A stretch of DNA of 64,000 nucleotides from Nocardioides renjunii (GTDB lineage Bacteria > Actinomycetota > Actinomycetes > Propionibacteriales > Nocardioidaceae), in the NCBI RefSeq assembly GCF_034661175.1, contig NZ_CP141058.1:1426001-1490000 (forward strand), written 5' to 3'. Below the pieces are notes generated by a model that had not been told where the DNA came from, did not search any database, and worked only from the letters and a program-made list of their open reading frames with translations. Position numbers and translations under genes: made by a program. This document shows, piece after piece, positions 45,657 to 55,395 of the stretch (position 1 is its first letter; the number at the start of each line of letters is the position of its first letter).

Positions 45657-46907
45657 CTACGGCGTGGTGGTGGTCACCGTCTCCGCAGGGGTCGCCGGCG
45701 CGCGCGGCAGGTTGCGCACCGACGCCGAGCAGAGGACCAGCGCGACGATGGCGGCGTACGCGACGGCCGAGGCGATGAGGACCGGCCGATAGCCGAACAC
45801 CGCTGCGAGGGGACCGAACGCGATCTGGCCGATCGGGATGGCGACGAAGGAGCCCAGTGCGTCGTAGGAGTAGGCGCGCGACAGCATCCGGTCCTCGATG
45901 TTCTCCTGCATCGCCAGGTTCCATCCCATGCCGAACACCTCCGTGCCGGCGCCGGCCGCGAAGGCCGCGACCACCAGGCCGACCAGGTGCGGCGAGACCC
46001 CGAGGATGAGCATGGGCGGTGCCATCAGCAGCACGCCGAGCATGCCGAGCAGGAGTGGCCGCTCGAGGCGGACCCGGAGCAGGACGACGGTCGTGACGAG
46101 GAACCCGGCCGCCTCCGCGGACAGCACGAAGCCCCAGCCCTGGCGGCCGATGGTGTCGTCGGCGATCGCGGGACCGAGCGTGGTCCAGGCGCCGGCGTGG
46201 ATGAGGTTGAGCACGCCGAAGCCGACGACGACGATCCAGAGCCAGGGCGTCGCCCAGAAGAAGCTCCACCCCTCGCGCAGCTCACGGACGGTGTCGGCAG
46301 GCTCGCCCGCGGACTCCCTGGGCGGGATCGTCACCGGCACCAGCAGGAGGGCGGCGAGCGCCCACGTGAGCGCGTCGACCGCGAGGGCCCACCCCGACCC
46401 GACGGTGACGACCAGGAGGGCGCCGAGGGTGGGGCCGATCACCATCATCCCGTTGCGGGTGAGCGAGACGAGCGCGTTGGCCGGCTGCAGGTCGGACCGG
46501 GGGACCAGCTGCGGGAGCGCGCTGGCCATCGCCGGGAAGCCGACGCCCGACACGGCGCCGTGCACGATGCTCAGGCACACGAGCATCCAGATCTCCGCGT
46601 GCCCGGCGAGGACCAGAACGGCGATCGCGCCCTGGCTGATCGCCGAGGCGACGTTGGAGAACTGCAGCACGAGCGTGCGCGGGATCCGGTCCGCGATCAC
46701 CCCTCCGTACAGCAGCAGCGCGACCATCGGGATGGTGTGCGCCGCGAGCACCTGGCCCAGGGCGGTGGGGGAGTCGGTGATGTCGAGGACGGCGAACGCC
46801 AGCGCGACGGTCGCCATCATGTTGCCGAACGTGTTGACGAGGCGCGAGGCGAAGTACCACGCAAAGTTGCGGTTGCGCAGCGGCGCGAGCGATTCGGACC
46901 AGTTCAT
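45657..46907 (-). CDS. MFS transporter
   Basis: A 416-residue protein with twelve predicted membrane helices. It begins with RNRNFAWYFASRLVNTFGNM and has the between-helix motif YGGVIADRIPRTLVLQFSNV (a variant of GxLADRxGRR) and matching LSAEAAGFLVTTVVLLRVRL in the second half. It looks like an MdtG/tetracycline-type exporter. Its ATG overlaps the ArsR stop (ATGA), so the repressor and exporter are one operon; the substrate is whatever the repressor senses. Confidence 0.9.
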   Translation of the reverse strand: MNWSESLAPLRNRNFAWYFASRLVNTFGNMMATVALAFAVLDITDSPTALGQVLAAHTIPMVALLLYGGVIADRIPRTLVLQFSNVASAISQGAIAVLVLAGHAEIWMLVCLSIVHGAVSGVGFPAMASALPQLVPRSDLQPANALVSLTRNGMMVIGPTLGALLVVTVGSGWALAVDALTWALAALLLVPVTIPPRESAGEPADTVRELREGWSFFWATPWLWIVVVGFGVLNLIHAGAWTTLGPAIADDTIGRQGWGFVLSAEAAGFLVTTVVLLRVRLERPLLLGMLGVLLMAPPMLILGVSPHLVGLVVAAFAAGAGTEVFGMGWNLAMQENIEDRMLSRAYSYDALGSFVAIPIGQIAFGPLAAVFGYRPVLIASAVAYAAIVALVLCSASVRNLPRAPATPAETVTTTTP

Positions 46908-47482
46908 CGGTGCTCCTCGGAGGGCGTCCAGCGGACGGCGTCGCCGGTGAGGCCGCCCGTCATCGTGAAGGCGGTGGAGGTGGCGCTGACGTGCACCGTG
47001 TCCGGCGTGCCGGCGGGACGCGCCGCCGCGTGCAGGACGTGCGACGCCTCGTGCAGCAGCTGGACCGCGCGGTGCCACGCCTCCACCGGCACCCAGGCCT
47101 CCAGGTCGCTCGACGAGGAGTGTCCGGGTGCGACGTCGAGCAGCCGCCGCTCCACCTCCACGGCCGTCGCGCGGGCGTACGCGATCCGGTCGCCGACCTC
47201 CGCCCCCTGGGCGGGCAGGTCCCGCGTCGCGTCGTAGCGATAGCGCTTCGCCACCCCGCCGCGGATCTTCTCCTCGCTCTCGACGACCAGCTCGCCGATG
47301 TCGTGCAGGACCCGCAGGTGGTACGACGCGTTGGCGTGCGTCACGCCGAGGGCGCGGGCCACGTCCGCTGCGCTCATCGCCTCCGCGGTGAGCAGCGAGA
47401 GGATCCGCAGGCGCAGGGGGTGCGCAGTCGCCCTCAGCCGCGCCACGGCGCCCGCCGTGGCCTCGCCCGTCTGGTCCGCCAT
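46904..47482 (-). CDS. ArsR-type (winged-helix) transcriptional regulator
   Basis: A 192-residue protein with an N-terminal winged HTH: ATAHPLRLRILSLLTAEAMS, then AADVARALGVTHANASYHLRVLHDIGELVV, and a wing with IRGGVAKRYRYDA. The C-terminal 100 residues are a possible ligand domain. The ATG at 47482 follows GGAGGG. It is the first gene of an operon with an MFS exporter and carries two operator-like sites around its own promoter, so it probably represses both. Confidence 0.9.
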   Translation of the reverse strand: MADQTGEATAGAVARLRATAHPLRLRILSLLTAEAMSAADVARALGVTHANASYHLRVLHDIGELVVESEEKIRGGVAKRYRYDATRDLPAQGAEVGDRIAYARATAVEVERRLLDVAPGHSSSSDLEAWVPVEAWHRAVQLLHEASHVLHAAARPAGTPDTVHVSATSTAFTMTGGLTGDAVRWTPSEEHR

Positions 47483-47490
47483 GTCACCCT

Positions 47491-47554
47491 CCAACAGTCG
47501 TTGGGGAGTGAGTCTGGACGCGGAGGCGCTCAACTGTCAAACACTTGTTGGGGA
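47491..47554 (-). promoter_or_regulatory. ArsR/MFS promoter with two operator copies
   Basis: Two 17-base sites, 47491-47507 (starting CCAACAGTCGTTGG) and 47538-47554 (starting CAAACACTTGTTGG), match at 14 of 17 bases. The first is a CCAAC-AGTC-GTTGG inverted repeat. On the minus strand TTGACA (47535-47540) and CAGACT (47511-47516), 18 bases apart, give the promoter; the sites overlap its -35 and its expected start. Candidate autorepression operators. Confidence 0.65.
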
Positions 47555-47710
47555 CCTGTCCGCAGGACGGGGAAGCCGTCGGCGTACCGAGGACCCCGGA
47601 CCGCACCCTGACTCGACCCTGACCACCCCCTTGGAGCGCGTGATCCGCGCGCCTCGGCGTGGGAGGCTTGTCGCATCGCAGGGCACCCGGCCCACCGAGG
47701 AGTGAGTGAG

Positions 47711-48229
47711 ATGTCCGACCAGTACCCGCAGCACCCGCAGGACCCCGCCGCGCAGGGCCAGCCGTCGTACGGCCAGCCGACCTACGGCCAGCAGCCCTAC
47801 CAGCAGCCTTCCTCCCAGCCACAGGGCACCTACCGGCAGGCGCCGGCCACCATGTCGCCCGAGGACGAGCGGACGTGGGGCGCGATCAGCCACGCCGGCG
47901 CCGTCGTCGCGATGATCTGCTCGGCCGGCTTCCTCGGCTTCCTGGCCTCGATCGCCGTCTACGTCATCCAGAAGGACCGCGGCCCCTTCGTGCGGGCGCA
48001 CGCCGCCAACTCGATCAACGTGCAGATCTCGATGTTCATCTGGCTGGTCGTCGCCGCGGTGATCTACGTGGTCCTCGGCATCGTCACCCTCGGCATCGGG
48101 TTCGTGGTGTTCCTGCCCGTCTTCGCCGTGCCGCTGGTCGTCGCCGGCGTCCTGCACGTGATCGGGGCCGTCAAGGCCTACAACGGCGAGTGGTGGAACC
48201 CGCCGTTCACCCCCCAGCTCGTCAAGTGA
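47711..48229 (+). CDS. DUF4870 domain membrane protein
   Basis: A 172-residue protein with a Gln/Pro/Tyr-rich disordered head (QPSYGQPTYGQQPYQQPSSQ) followed by a DUF4870 domain of about four membrane segments: SPEDERTWGAISHAGAVVAM, FLASIAVYVIQKDRGPFVRA, HAANSINVQISMFIWLVVAA and LVVAGVLHVIGAVKAYNGEW. The function is not known. ATG 47711 has GAGGAG upstream at good spacing; GTG 47702 is too close to it. The last eight bases overlap the convergent gene. Confidence 0.88.
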   Translation: MSDQYPQHPQDPAAQGQPSYGQPTYGQQPYQQPSSQPQGTYRQAPATMSPEDERTWGAISHAGAVVAMICSAGFLGFLASIAVYVIQKDRGPFVRAHAANSINVQISMFIWLVVAAVIYVVLGIVTLGIGFVVFLPVFAVPLVVAGVLHVIGAVKAYNGEWWNPPFTPQLVK

Positions 48230-48986
48230 GGCGGGCCAGCACCCCGTCCTGCCACGCGAACGCCGCCCGGGCCCGGACCGCGAGGTCCGGGCCGGGCAGC
48301 AGCGCCTCCACCCGCTCGGCGTAGCCGGCCGGCAGGTCGGTGCGCAGGTAGCGCAGCCCGTAGTCGTGCCGTGCCGGGCAGTGCTCGATGCGCAGCAGCC
48401 GCACCAGCGGCTCGACCGCCAGGCGCAGGTGCAGGGTCGTCGCCTCGGCGAGGTCGCCGCGCGCGAGCGCCCGCTCGACCAGCCAGGCGGCGGTCTGGCG
48501 GCGTGCCGCCGTCTGCTGGACCGCGTACCGGCGCTGCGCCTCCAGCTCGGCCTCGTCGTCGTCCTCGAGGACGAGCCGACCCTCAGGGTCGTGCAGCACG
48601 ACGGGCACGCCGTGGCGACGGGTGTCCATCGTGAGCCGTTCGGGCATCGTCTGCACGACCAGGTCGACGAGCCGCGTGGGCCGGCTGAGGTCGGCCGCGT
48701 CGGGCTGGAGGTGCACGAAGCACTGCCGGCCGTCGGGCCACGTCGCCTCGGGCAGCTCCCACACGTGGTCGACCTGGAGCTCGTGCCGCGCGAGCGCCAG
48801 CACGGCGTCGTACGTCGCGGCCGCGTCGCCGCTGCACCAGGCCTCCACGTCGAGGTCGGAGTGCTCGTCCCAGCCGCCGGTGACGGCCGATCCGTTGACG
48901 ACGACGACCTGCAGCGCGGGCACCTCCTCGGGGAGCCGGCCGAGGAACGCGAGCACGTCGTCGTACCTGCTCAGGTCGGCAGCCAT
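48222..48986 (-). CDS. Nucleotidyltransferase-domain protein
   Basis: A 254-residue protein whose N-terminus has the minimal nucleotidyltransferase signature NGSAVTGGWDEHSDLDVEAW (GS, then two Asp) followed by LQVDHVWELPEATWPDGRQC. The C-terminal half is helical (YAVQQTAARRQTAAWLVERA). Such proteins transfer NMP to small molecules or proteins, or act as antitoxin-type MNTs; no HEPN partner is adjacent. The start lies 22 bases from the divergent leuS leader, so the two share a promoter region. Confidence 0.8.
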   Translation of the reverse strand: MAADLSRYDDVLAFLGRLPEEVPALQVVVVNGSAVTGGWDEHSDLDVEAWCSGDAAATYDAVLALARHELQVDHVWELPEATWPDGRQCFVHLQPDAADLSRPTRLVDLVVQTMPERLTMDTRRHGVPVVLHDPEGRLVLEDDDEAELEAQRRYAVQQTAARRQTAAWLVERALARGDLAEATTLHLRLAVEPLVRLLRIEHCPARHDYGLRYLRTDLPAGYAERVEALLPGPDLAVRARAAFAWQDGVLARLT

Positions 48987-48995
48987 GGATACGAG

Positions 48996-49001
48996 TATGC
49001 T
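48996..49001 (+). promoter_or_regulatory. leuS leader -10 element
   Basis: TATGCT lies seven bases before GTG 49009, so the transcript would begin at that codon and the leader peptide would be translated from a leaderless mRNA. No convincing -35 is seen. Confidence 0.5.
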
Positions 49002-49008
49002 GGCTCTC

Positions 49009-49044
49009 GTGCACCAGGACCTGCTCCTTCCTCAGCCGCGCTGA
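49009..49044 (+). CDS. leuS leader peptide (Leu-rich, attenuator)
   Basis: The open frame MHQDLLLPQPR followed by TGA has three consecutive leucine codons, CTG CTC CTT, the hallmark of an amino-acid attenuator. It begins with the GTG at the predicted transcript start; in-frame ATG codons at 48997 (MLALVHQDLLLPQPR) and 48985 would give longer forms. A terminator hairpin follows 28 bases after the stop and leuS starts at 49141. A leucyl-tRNA synthetase gene behind a leucine-codon leader makes regulatory sense: low charged tRNA-Leu stalls the ribosome. Confidence 0.7.
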   Translation: MHQDLLLPQPR

Positions 49045-49071
49045 CCAGTCCCACCGGACCGGCACGCGGCT

Positions 49072-49095
49072 ACCCCTCCATGTGAGGGGTTTTTT
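49072..49095 (+). terminator. leuS attenuator terminator
   Basis: ACCCCTC pairs with GAGGGGT around loop CATGT, followed by a run of six T. It lies between the leader peptide stop and leuS. AGCCGCG at the end of the leader frame (49034-49040) can pair with CGCGGCT just before it (49065-49071), giving a second hairpin next to the terminator. Confidence 0.8.
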
Positions 49096-49140
49096 CATGC
49101 CCGACCCCGCTTCGCCCGCAACTGCCCCAGAGGACCAGCC

Positions 49141-51639
<2,499 letters not shown>

Positions 51640-51655
51640 GGAGCGTGACGGCCGC

Positions 51656-51668
51656 TAGGGTCGCCCCC
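51656..51668 (+). promoter_or_regulatory. degV leaderless -10 element
   Basis: TAGGGT (51656-51661) ends seven bases before the degV ATG, just inside the short gap after leuS. Confidence 0.45.
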
Positions 51669-52568
51669 ATGTCCCAGGTCGAGCCCCCGGTCGATCCGCG
51701 AGCCGTGCCCCGCGTCGCGGTGGTCACCGACTCGACCGCGAGCCTGCCCGCCGACCTGGCGGCGGACCGCGGCATCCGGGTCGTGCCGCTGCAGGTCGTG
51801 ATCGGCGCGAGGGTGCTCGACGAGGGGCCGGACGGCGCGACCCCGGAGGTCGTCGCCTCGGCGCTGCGCGAGTTCGTGCCGGTCAGCACCTCACGGCCGG
51901 CGCCCGCGCTGTTCGTGCAGCTCTACCGCGAGCTCGCGGCCGCCGGGGTGGAGCAGGTCGTCTCGGTGCACCTGTCCCGCGAGATGAGCGGCACCTTCGA
52001 GTCCGCCCAGCTCGCCGCCGGCGAGGTGGACCTCCCGGTGCACGTCGTCGACACCGGCCAGGTCGGCATCGCCACCGGGTTCGCCGCGCTGACCGCCCTC
52101 GACGTGCTCGAGGCCGGCGGCAGCGCGCAGGAGGCCGCCGAGGCAGCGCGGTCGCGGGGGCGGGCGGCGACGTCGTTGTTCTACGTCGACACGCTGGAGT
52201 ACCTCCGTCGCGGCGGCCGGATCGGCGCGGCCGCCGCCATCGTCGGCAGCGCCCTGTCGGTCAAGCCGCTGCTCGAGATCGTCGACGGCAAGGTGGCGCC
52301 CCGCGAGCGCGTGCGTACGGCGTCGCGAGCGCTCGCCCGGCTCGGCGAGCTCGCCGTCGAGGCCGCGGGCGACCAGGCCGTCGACGTCTGTGTCGCGCAC
52401 CTGTCCAACGCCGATCGCGCCGAGGAGCTGACCGCGATCCTGTCGGAGCGGCTGGCCGACGGCCTCGAGGGCCGCGAGGTGATGTGCGGCGAGCTCGGTG
52501 CCGTGCTCGGCGCGCACGTGGGACCGGGCATGGTCGCCGTCTGCGTCTCGCCCCGGCCGGACGCCTGA
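51669..52568 (+). CDS. DegV family protein
   Basis: A 299-residue fatty-acid-binding DegV protein: VAVVTDSTASLPADLAADRG, VSTSRPAPALFVQLYRELAA (TSxP motif), VHLSREMSGTFESAQLAA, VVDTGQVGIATGF, YVDTLEYLRRGGRIG and ALSVKPLLEIVDGKVAPRERVRT. DegV proteins bind a fatty acid for FakA-type kinases or act in lipid metabolism; no fakA is adjacent. The gene order degV, comEA, comEC, holA is as in mycobacteria, apart from the RDD gene inserted here. Confidence 0.93.
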   Translation: MSQVEPPVDPRAVPRVAVVTDSTASLPADLAADRGIRVVPLQVVIGARVLDEGPDGATPEVVASALREFVPVSTSRPAPALFVQLYRELAAAGVEQVVSVHLSREMSGTFESAQLAAGEVDLPVHVVDTGQVGIATGFAALTALDVLEAGGSAQEAAEAARSRGRAATSLFYVDTLEYLRRGGRIGAAAAIVGSALSVKPLLEIVDGKVAPRERVRTASRALARLGELAVEAAGDQAVDVCVAHLSNADRAEELTAILSERLADGLEGREVMCGELGAVLGAHVGPGMVAVCVSPRPDA

Positions 52569-52582
52569 CCCGCGACCTGACG

Positions 52583-52623
52583 TCCGCAGGACACCCTCCG
52601 CAGGACACCGTCCGCAGGACACC
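52583..52623. repeat. 13-base unit repeated three times
   Basis: TCCGCAGGACACC occurs at 52583-52595, 52597-52609 and 52611-52623 with a 14-base period, in the gap between degV and the RDD repeat gene. A short ACCCG-GAA-CGGGT hairpin follows at 52621-52633. Role unknown; a protein-binding array, a terminator or slippage product are possible. Confidence 0.7.
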
Positions 52624-52745
52624 CGGAACGGGTGACCCCGGAGCCTGAGTTGCGTGCCACCCTCGGGGACCACGCGGGCGTGCTGGCGGCGCGACCCTCG
52701 CGCCGGACGCACCGGACGTGCGCCCGTCGAGCTCTGGAGGTGCCG

Positions 52746-54389
52746 ATGGCGTCAAGGCTCGGCCGGCTCGCGGGGCAGGTCACCGATCGGGTCGTCCAGA
52801 CGGTCGACCCCGACATCGTGCTGAGCGCCGTGGACATCAACGCGCTGCTGGCCCGGGTGGAGATCGACACCCTGCTGGACCGGATCGACGTGCACCGGCT
52901 GCTGGACCGGGTCGACCCGAACTCGGTGATCGCCCGGGTGGACGTCGACGCCGTCCTCGCGCGCGTCGAGCTCGACCCCGTGCTGGGCCGGGTCGACATG
53001 ACCGCGCTGGTGACCCGCGTGGACCTCGACACGATCCTCCAAACGGTCGACCTCGACCGCGTCCTGGCGGGAGTGGACCTCGACGCGCTGCTGGCGCGCG
53101 TGGAGCTGGACCCCGTGCTGGACCGCATCGACGTCAACCGGCTGCTGGAGGGTGTCGTCCTCGACCGGCTCCTCGCCCGCGTGGACCTGACCACGCTGCT
53201 GACGAACGTCGACCTCGATGTCGTCCTCGACAAGGTGGACCTGGACCGCGTGCTCGGCAGGGTTGACCTCGATCGGGTCGTGGCCGCGGTGGACCTCGAC
53301 GGGGTGCTGGACCGCGTCGACGTCAACGCGGTGCTGGACCGGGTGGACCTGGACCGCGTGCTCGGCAAGGTGGACGTGGACCGGGTCGTGGCCGCGGTGG
53401 ACCTCGACGCCGTGCTGCGACGCGTCGACGTCAACGCGGTGCTGGACCGGGTGGATCTGGACCGGGTGCTCGGCAAGGTGGACCTGGACCGGGTCGTGGC
53501 CGGGGTGGACCTCGACGCCGTGCTGCGCCGGGTCGACGTCAACGCGGTGCTGGACCGGGTGGACCTGGACCGCGTGCTCGGCAAGGTGGACCTGGACCGG
53601 GTGATCGACAAGGTGGACCTGGACCGGGTGCTCGACCGGGTCGACCTCGACCGGGTGCTCGACAAGGTGGACCTCGACCGGGTGCTGGACCGGGTGGACC
53701 TCGACGCCGTGCTGCGACGCGTCGACGTCAACGCGGTGCTGGACCGGGTCGACCTCGACCGGGTCCTCGCACGTGTCGACGTCGCCCAGCTGGTGGAACG
53801 GGTGGACGTCGCAGCGATGGTCAGGGCGAGCACGGGCCAGGTGGCCGTGTCCGTGCTCGACCGGGTCCGCGTCACGGCCGCGTCGCTCGACACCGGTGTG
53901 GACCGGGGCGTGGAGCGGGTACGGCCCGGCGCTGAGGCTGACCGGTCCACCACCAGCGGGCCCGTGGCGAGGGCCCTCGGCGCCCTGGTCGACGTCCTCA
54001 CCGTCAGCGGCACCTTCGCCCTGGGATGGGCCGCGACGGCCGTCCTGGTCGACGCCTTCACCCGCCGCCAGCTCGGCAGCCAGGACGGCCTCGTCGCGAG
54101 CGTCGCCTTCGCCGTCTGGTGGTTCGTCTACACGACCGGGTGCGTCGCCGTCGCCGGTCAGACGGCGGGGAAGTGGCTGGCCGGCACCCGCGTCGTACGG
54201 ACCGACCGGACGCCGGTGTCGGCGCGGCAAGCCGTGGTGCGCACCCTGGTCTTCCCGCTGAGCTGCCTGCTGGCGGGGCTCGGCCTGGTGGGGATCCTCG
54301 TCGGACGGGACCACCGCGCCCTGCACGACCTCGCGGCCGGGACGGTCGTCGTACCCGACGGGGATGTCCTGCTCCGCACCGCGGTCTGA
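52746..54389 (+). CDS. RDD-domain membrane protein with 38 tandem nine-residue repeats
   Basis: A 547-residue protein. After a 19-residue head, residues 20-361 consist of 38 head-to-tail nonapeptides of consensus VDLDRVLDR with hydrophobics at positions 1, 3, 6 and 7, Asp at 2 and 4 and basic residue at 9. Residues 395-547 form an RDD membrane domain with three helices and GQTAGKWLAGTRVVRT, then RDHRALHDLAAGTVVV. GGAGG precedes ATG 52746. RDD domains are proposed transporters or stress-related; a fusion to such a repeat is of unknown meaning. The repeat could be a solenoid or rod and is highly acidic-basic alternating. Function unknown. Confidence 0.88.
   Translation: MASRLGRLAGQVTDRVVQTVDPDIVLSAVDINALLARVEIDTLLDRIDVHRLLDRVDPNSVIARVDVDAVLARVELDPVLGRVDMTALVTRVDLDTILQTVDLDRVLAGVDLDALLARVELDPVLDRIDVNRLLEGVVLDRLLARVDLTTLLTNVDLDVVLDKVDLDRVLGRVDLDRVVAAVDLDGVLDRVDVNAVLDRVDLDRVLGKVDVDRVVAAVDLDAVLRRVDVNAVLDRVDLDRVLGKVDLDRVVAGVDLDAVLRRVDVNAVLDRVDLDRVLGKVDLDRVIDKVDLDRVLDRVDLDRVLDKVDLDRVLDRVDLDAVLRRVDVNAVLDRVDLDRVLARVDVAQLVERVDVAAMVRASTGQVAVSVLDRVRVTAASLDTGVDRGVERVRPGAEADRSTTSGPVARALGALVDVLTVSGTFALGWAATAVLVDAFTRRQLGSQDGLVASVAFAVWWFVYTTGCVAVAGQTAGKWLAGTRVVRTDRTPVSARQAVVRTLVFPLSCLLAGLGLVGILVGRDHRALHDLAAGTVVVPDGDVLLRTAV
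52803..53828. repeat. 27-base coding repeat array with a 108-base higher-order unit
   Basis: The 38 nonapeptides give a 27-base period over 1026 bases. Between 53235 and 53558 a four-unit block (VDLDRVLGK, VDLDRVVAx, VDLDxVLRR, VDVNAVLDR) is repeated three times almost identically at DNA level, so expansion by recombination is recent. The array edges have more diverged units. Confidence 0.9.
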
Positions 54390-54519
54390 CGCCTCGGGCT
54401 GCGTCATACGAACCCGGCACGCATGCGTACGGATCGGGATGACGCCAGGTGGAGTGATGGGACGCCGGGTCTCTCCACAGATCGGCGAACGCCCCTGTCG
54501 GAGGGGGTGCCGGCGTTCC

Positions 54520-54531
54520 TAGCGTGGAGGC
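54520..54531 (+). promoter_or_regulatory. comEA leaderless -10 element
   Basis: TAGCGT (54520-54525) ends six bases before the comEA ATG. Confidence 0.5.
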
Positions 54532-55392
54532 ATGCGCCGATCCCAGTCCTCCTCCGAGCACGCCGAGGCGGTGTCGAGGCGACTGGCGACGCTCAGCGCC
54601 GAGCTCGCCGCCGTGCGCGGCGACCCCGGCGACCTCGGCGACTACTCGTCGGCGCACACGCGCGTCCGCGAACGTCCCGAGGCGGCGGCCCCGGCCCCGG
54701 CGCCGGTGGTGCTGCCGGTACCGGGGCGGCACGCCTCGCGACGGCTGCGCATCGGCGGGCTGCAGCTGGGTCCGGTGCACCTCGCGGTGGTCGCGGTCGT
54801 GGCCGCGGCGGCGGTCGGGCTGGCGGCGTGGTGGTCGGTCCGGGACCAGGCGGAGGTCGTCCCGGTCGCCCCGGTGTCGTCAGCGCCCTCACCGCTGACC
54901 CCGCTCGCCACCGACGGCGGCGCCGACGCGCCCGGCTCCACGGGGACCGGTGACCCCGGCGCGACCACCGAGCTGGTGGTCGACGTGGCGGGCAAGGTGC
55001 GCCGACCCGGCATCGCGGTGCTGCCACCCGGCTCCCGGGTCGTCGACGCCCTCGAGGCGGCCGGCGGCGCGAACCGCGGGGTCGACCTCACCGGCCTCAA
55101 TCTCGCGCGTCTGCTCGTCGACGGCGAGCAGATCCTCGTCGGCGTGGCACCGGCGGCCGGTGTGGCCGGCACCCTCGGTACGCCGACCCAACCGGGCGGG
55201 ACCCTGGTCAACCTCAACACCGCCGACCAGGCGGCCCTCGACACGCTGCCCGGGGTGGGCCCGGTGACCGCGGACGCCATCCTGGCCTGGCGCGACGCCC
55301 ACGGGGGCTTCACCTCCGTCGACGAGCTCCTCGAGGTCGACGGCATCGGCGAGGCCACCCTCGCCGACCTCGCGCCGCTCGTCACCCTCTGA
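54532..55392 (+). CDS. comEA: ComEA-family DNA-binding protein
   Basis: A 286-residue protein with a helical cytosolic region (residues 1-80), one membrane anchor (LAVVAVVAAAAVGLAAWWSV), an extracytoplasmic SLBB-like domain (TELVVDVAGKVRRPGIAVLP) and a C-terminal helix-hairpin-helix pair (NLNTADQAALDTLPGVGPVT, DELLEVDGIGEATLADLAPL). ComEA captures DNA at the cell surface for natural transformation. comEC follows after three bases. Competence in this organism is unproven. Confidence 0.93.
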   Translation: MRRSQSSSEHAEAVSRRLATLSAELAAVRGDPGDLGDYSSAHTRVRERPEAAAPAPAPVVLPVPGRHASRRLRIGGLQLGPVHLAVVAVVAAAAVGLAAWWSVRDQAEVVPVAPVSSAPSPLTPLATDGGADAPGSTGTGDPGATTELVVDVAGKVRRPGIAVLPPGSRVVDALEAAGGANRGVDLTGLNLARLLVDGEQILVGVAPAAGVAGTLGTPTQPGGTLVNLNTADQAALDTLPGVGPVTADAILAWRDAHGGFTSVDELLEVDGIGEATLADLAPLVTL

Positions 55393-55395
55393 GTC

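Noticed and set aside
48222..48986. MNT/HEPN toxin-antitoxin pair
   Set aside because: The nucleotidyltransferase has no HEPN partner on either side; its neighbours are a DUF4870 protein and the leuS leader.
48987..49140. T-box riboswitch before leuS
   Set aside because: The leader is only about 130 bases and has no stem I, specifier loop or T-box sequence; a short Leu-codon leader peptide explains it better.
52803..53828. Repeat array considered as a CRISPR
   Set aside because: There are no unique spacers; the repeats are contiguous, coding and in frame, and no cas genes are present.
52752..54407. Long minus-strand frame with VQVHLAEHPVEV-type repeats
   Set aside because: It is the antisense reading of the nonapeptide array; the 27-base period keeps other frames open too. 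The plus strand has a ribosome site and an RDD domain.
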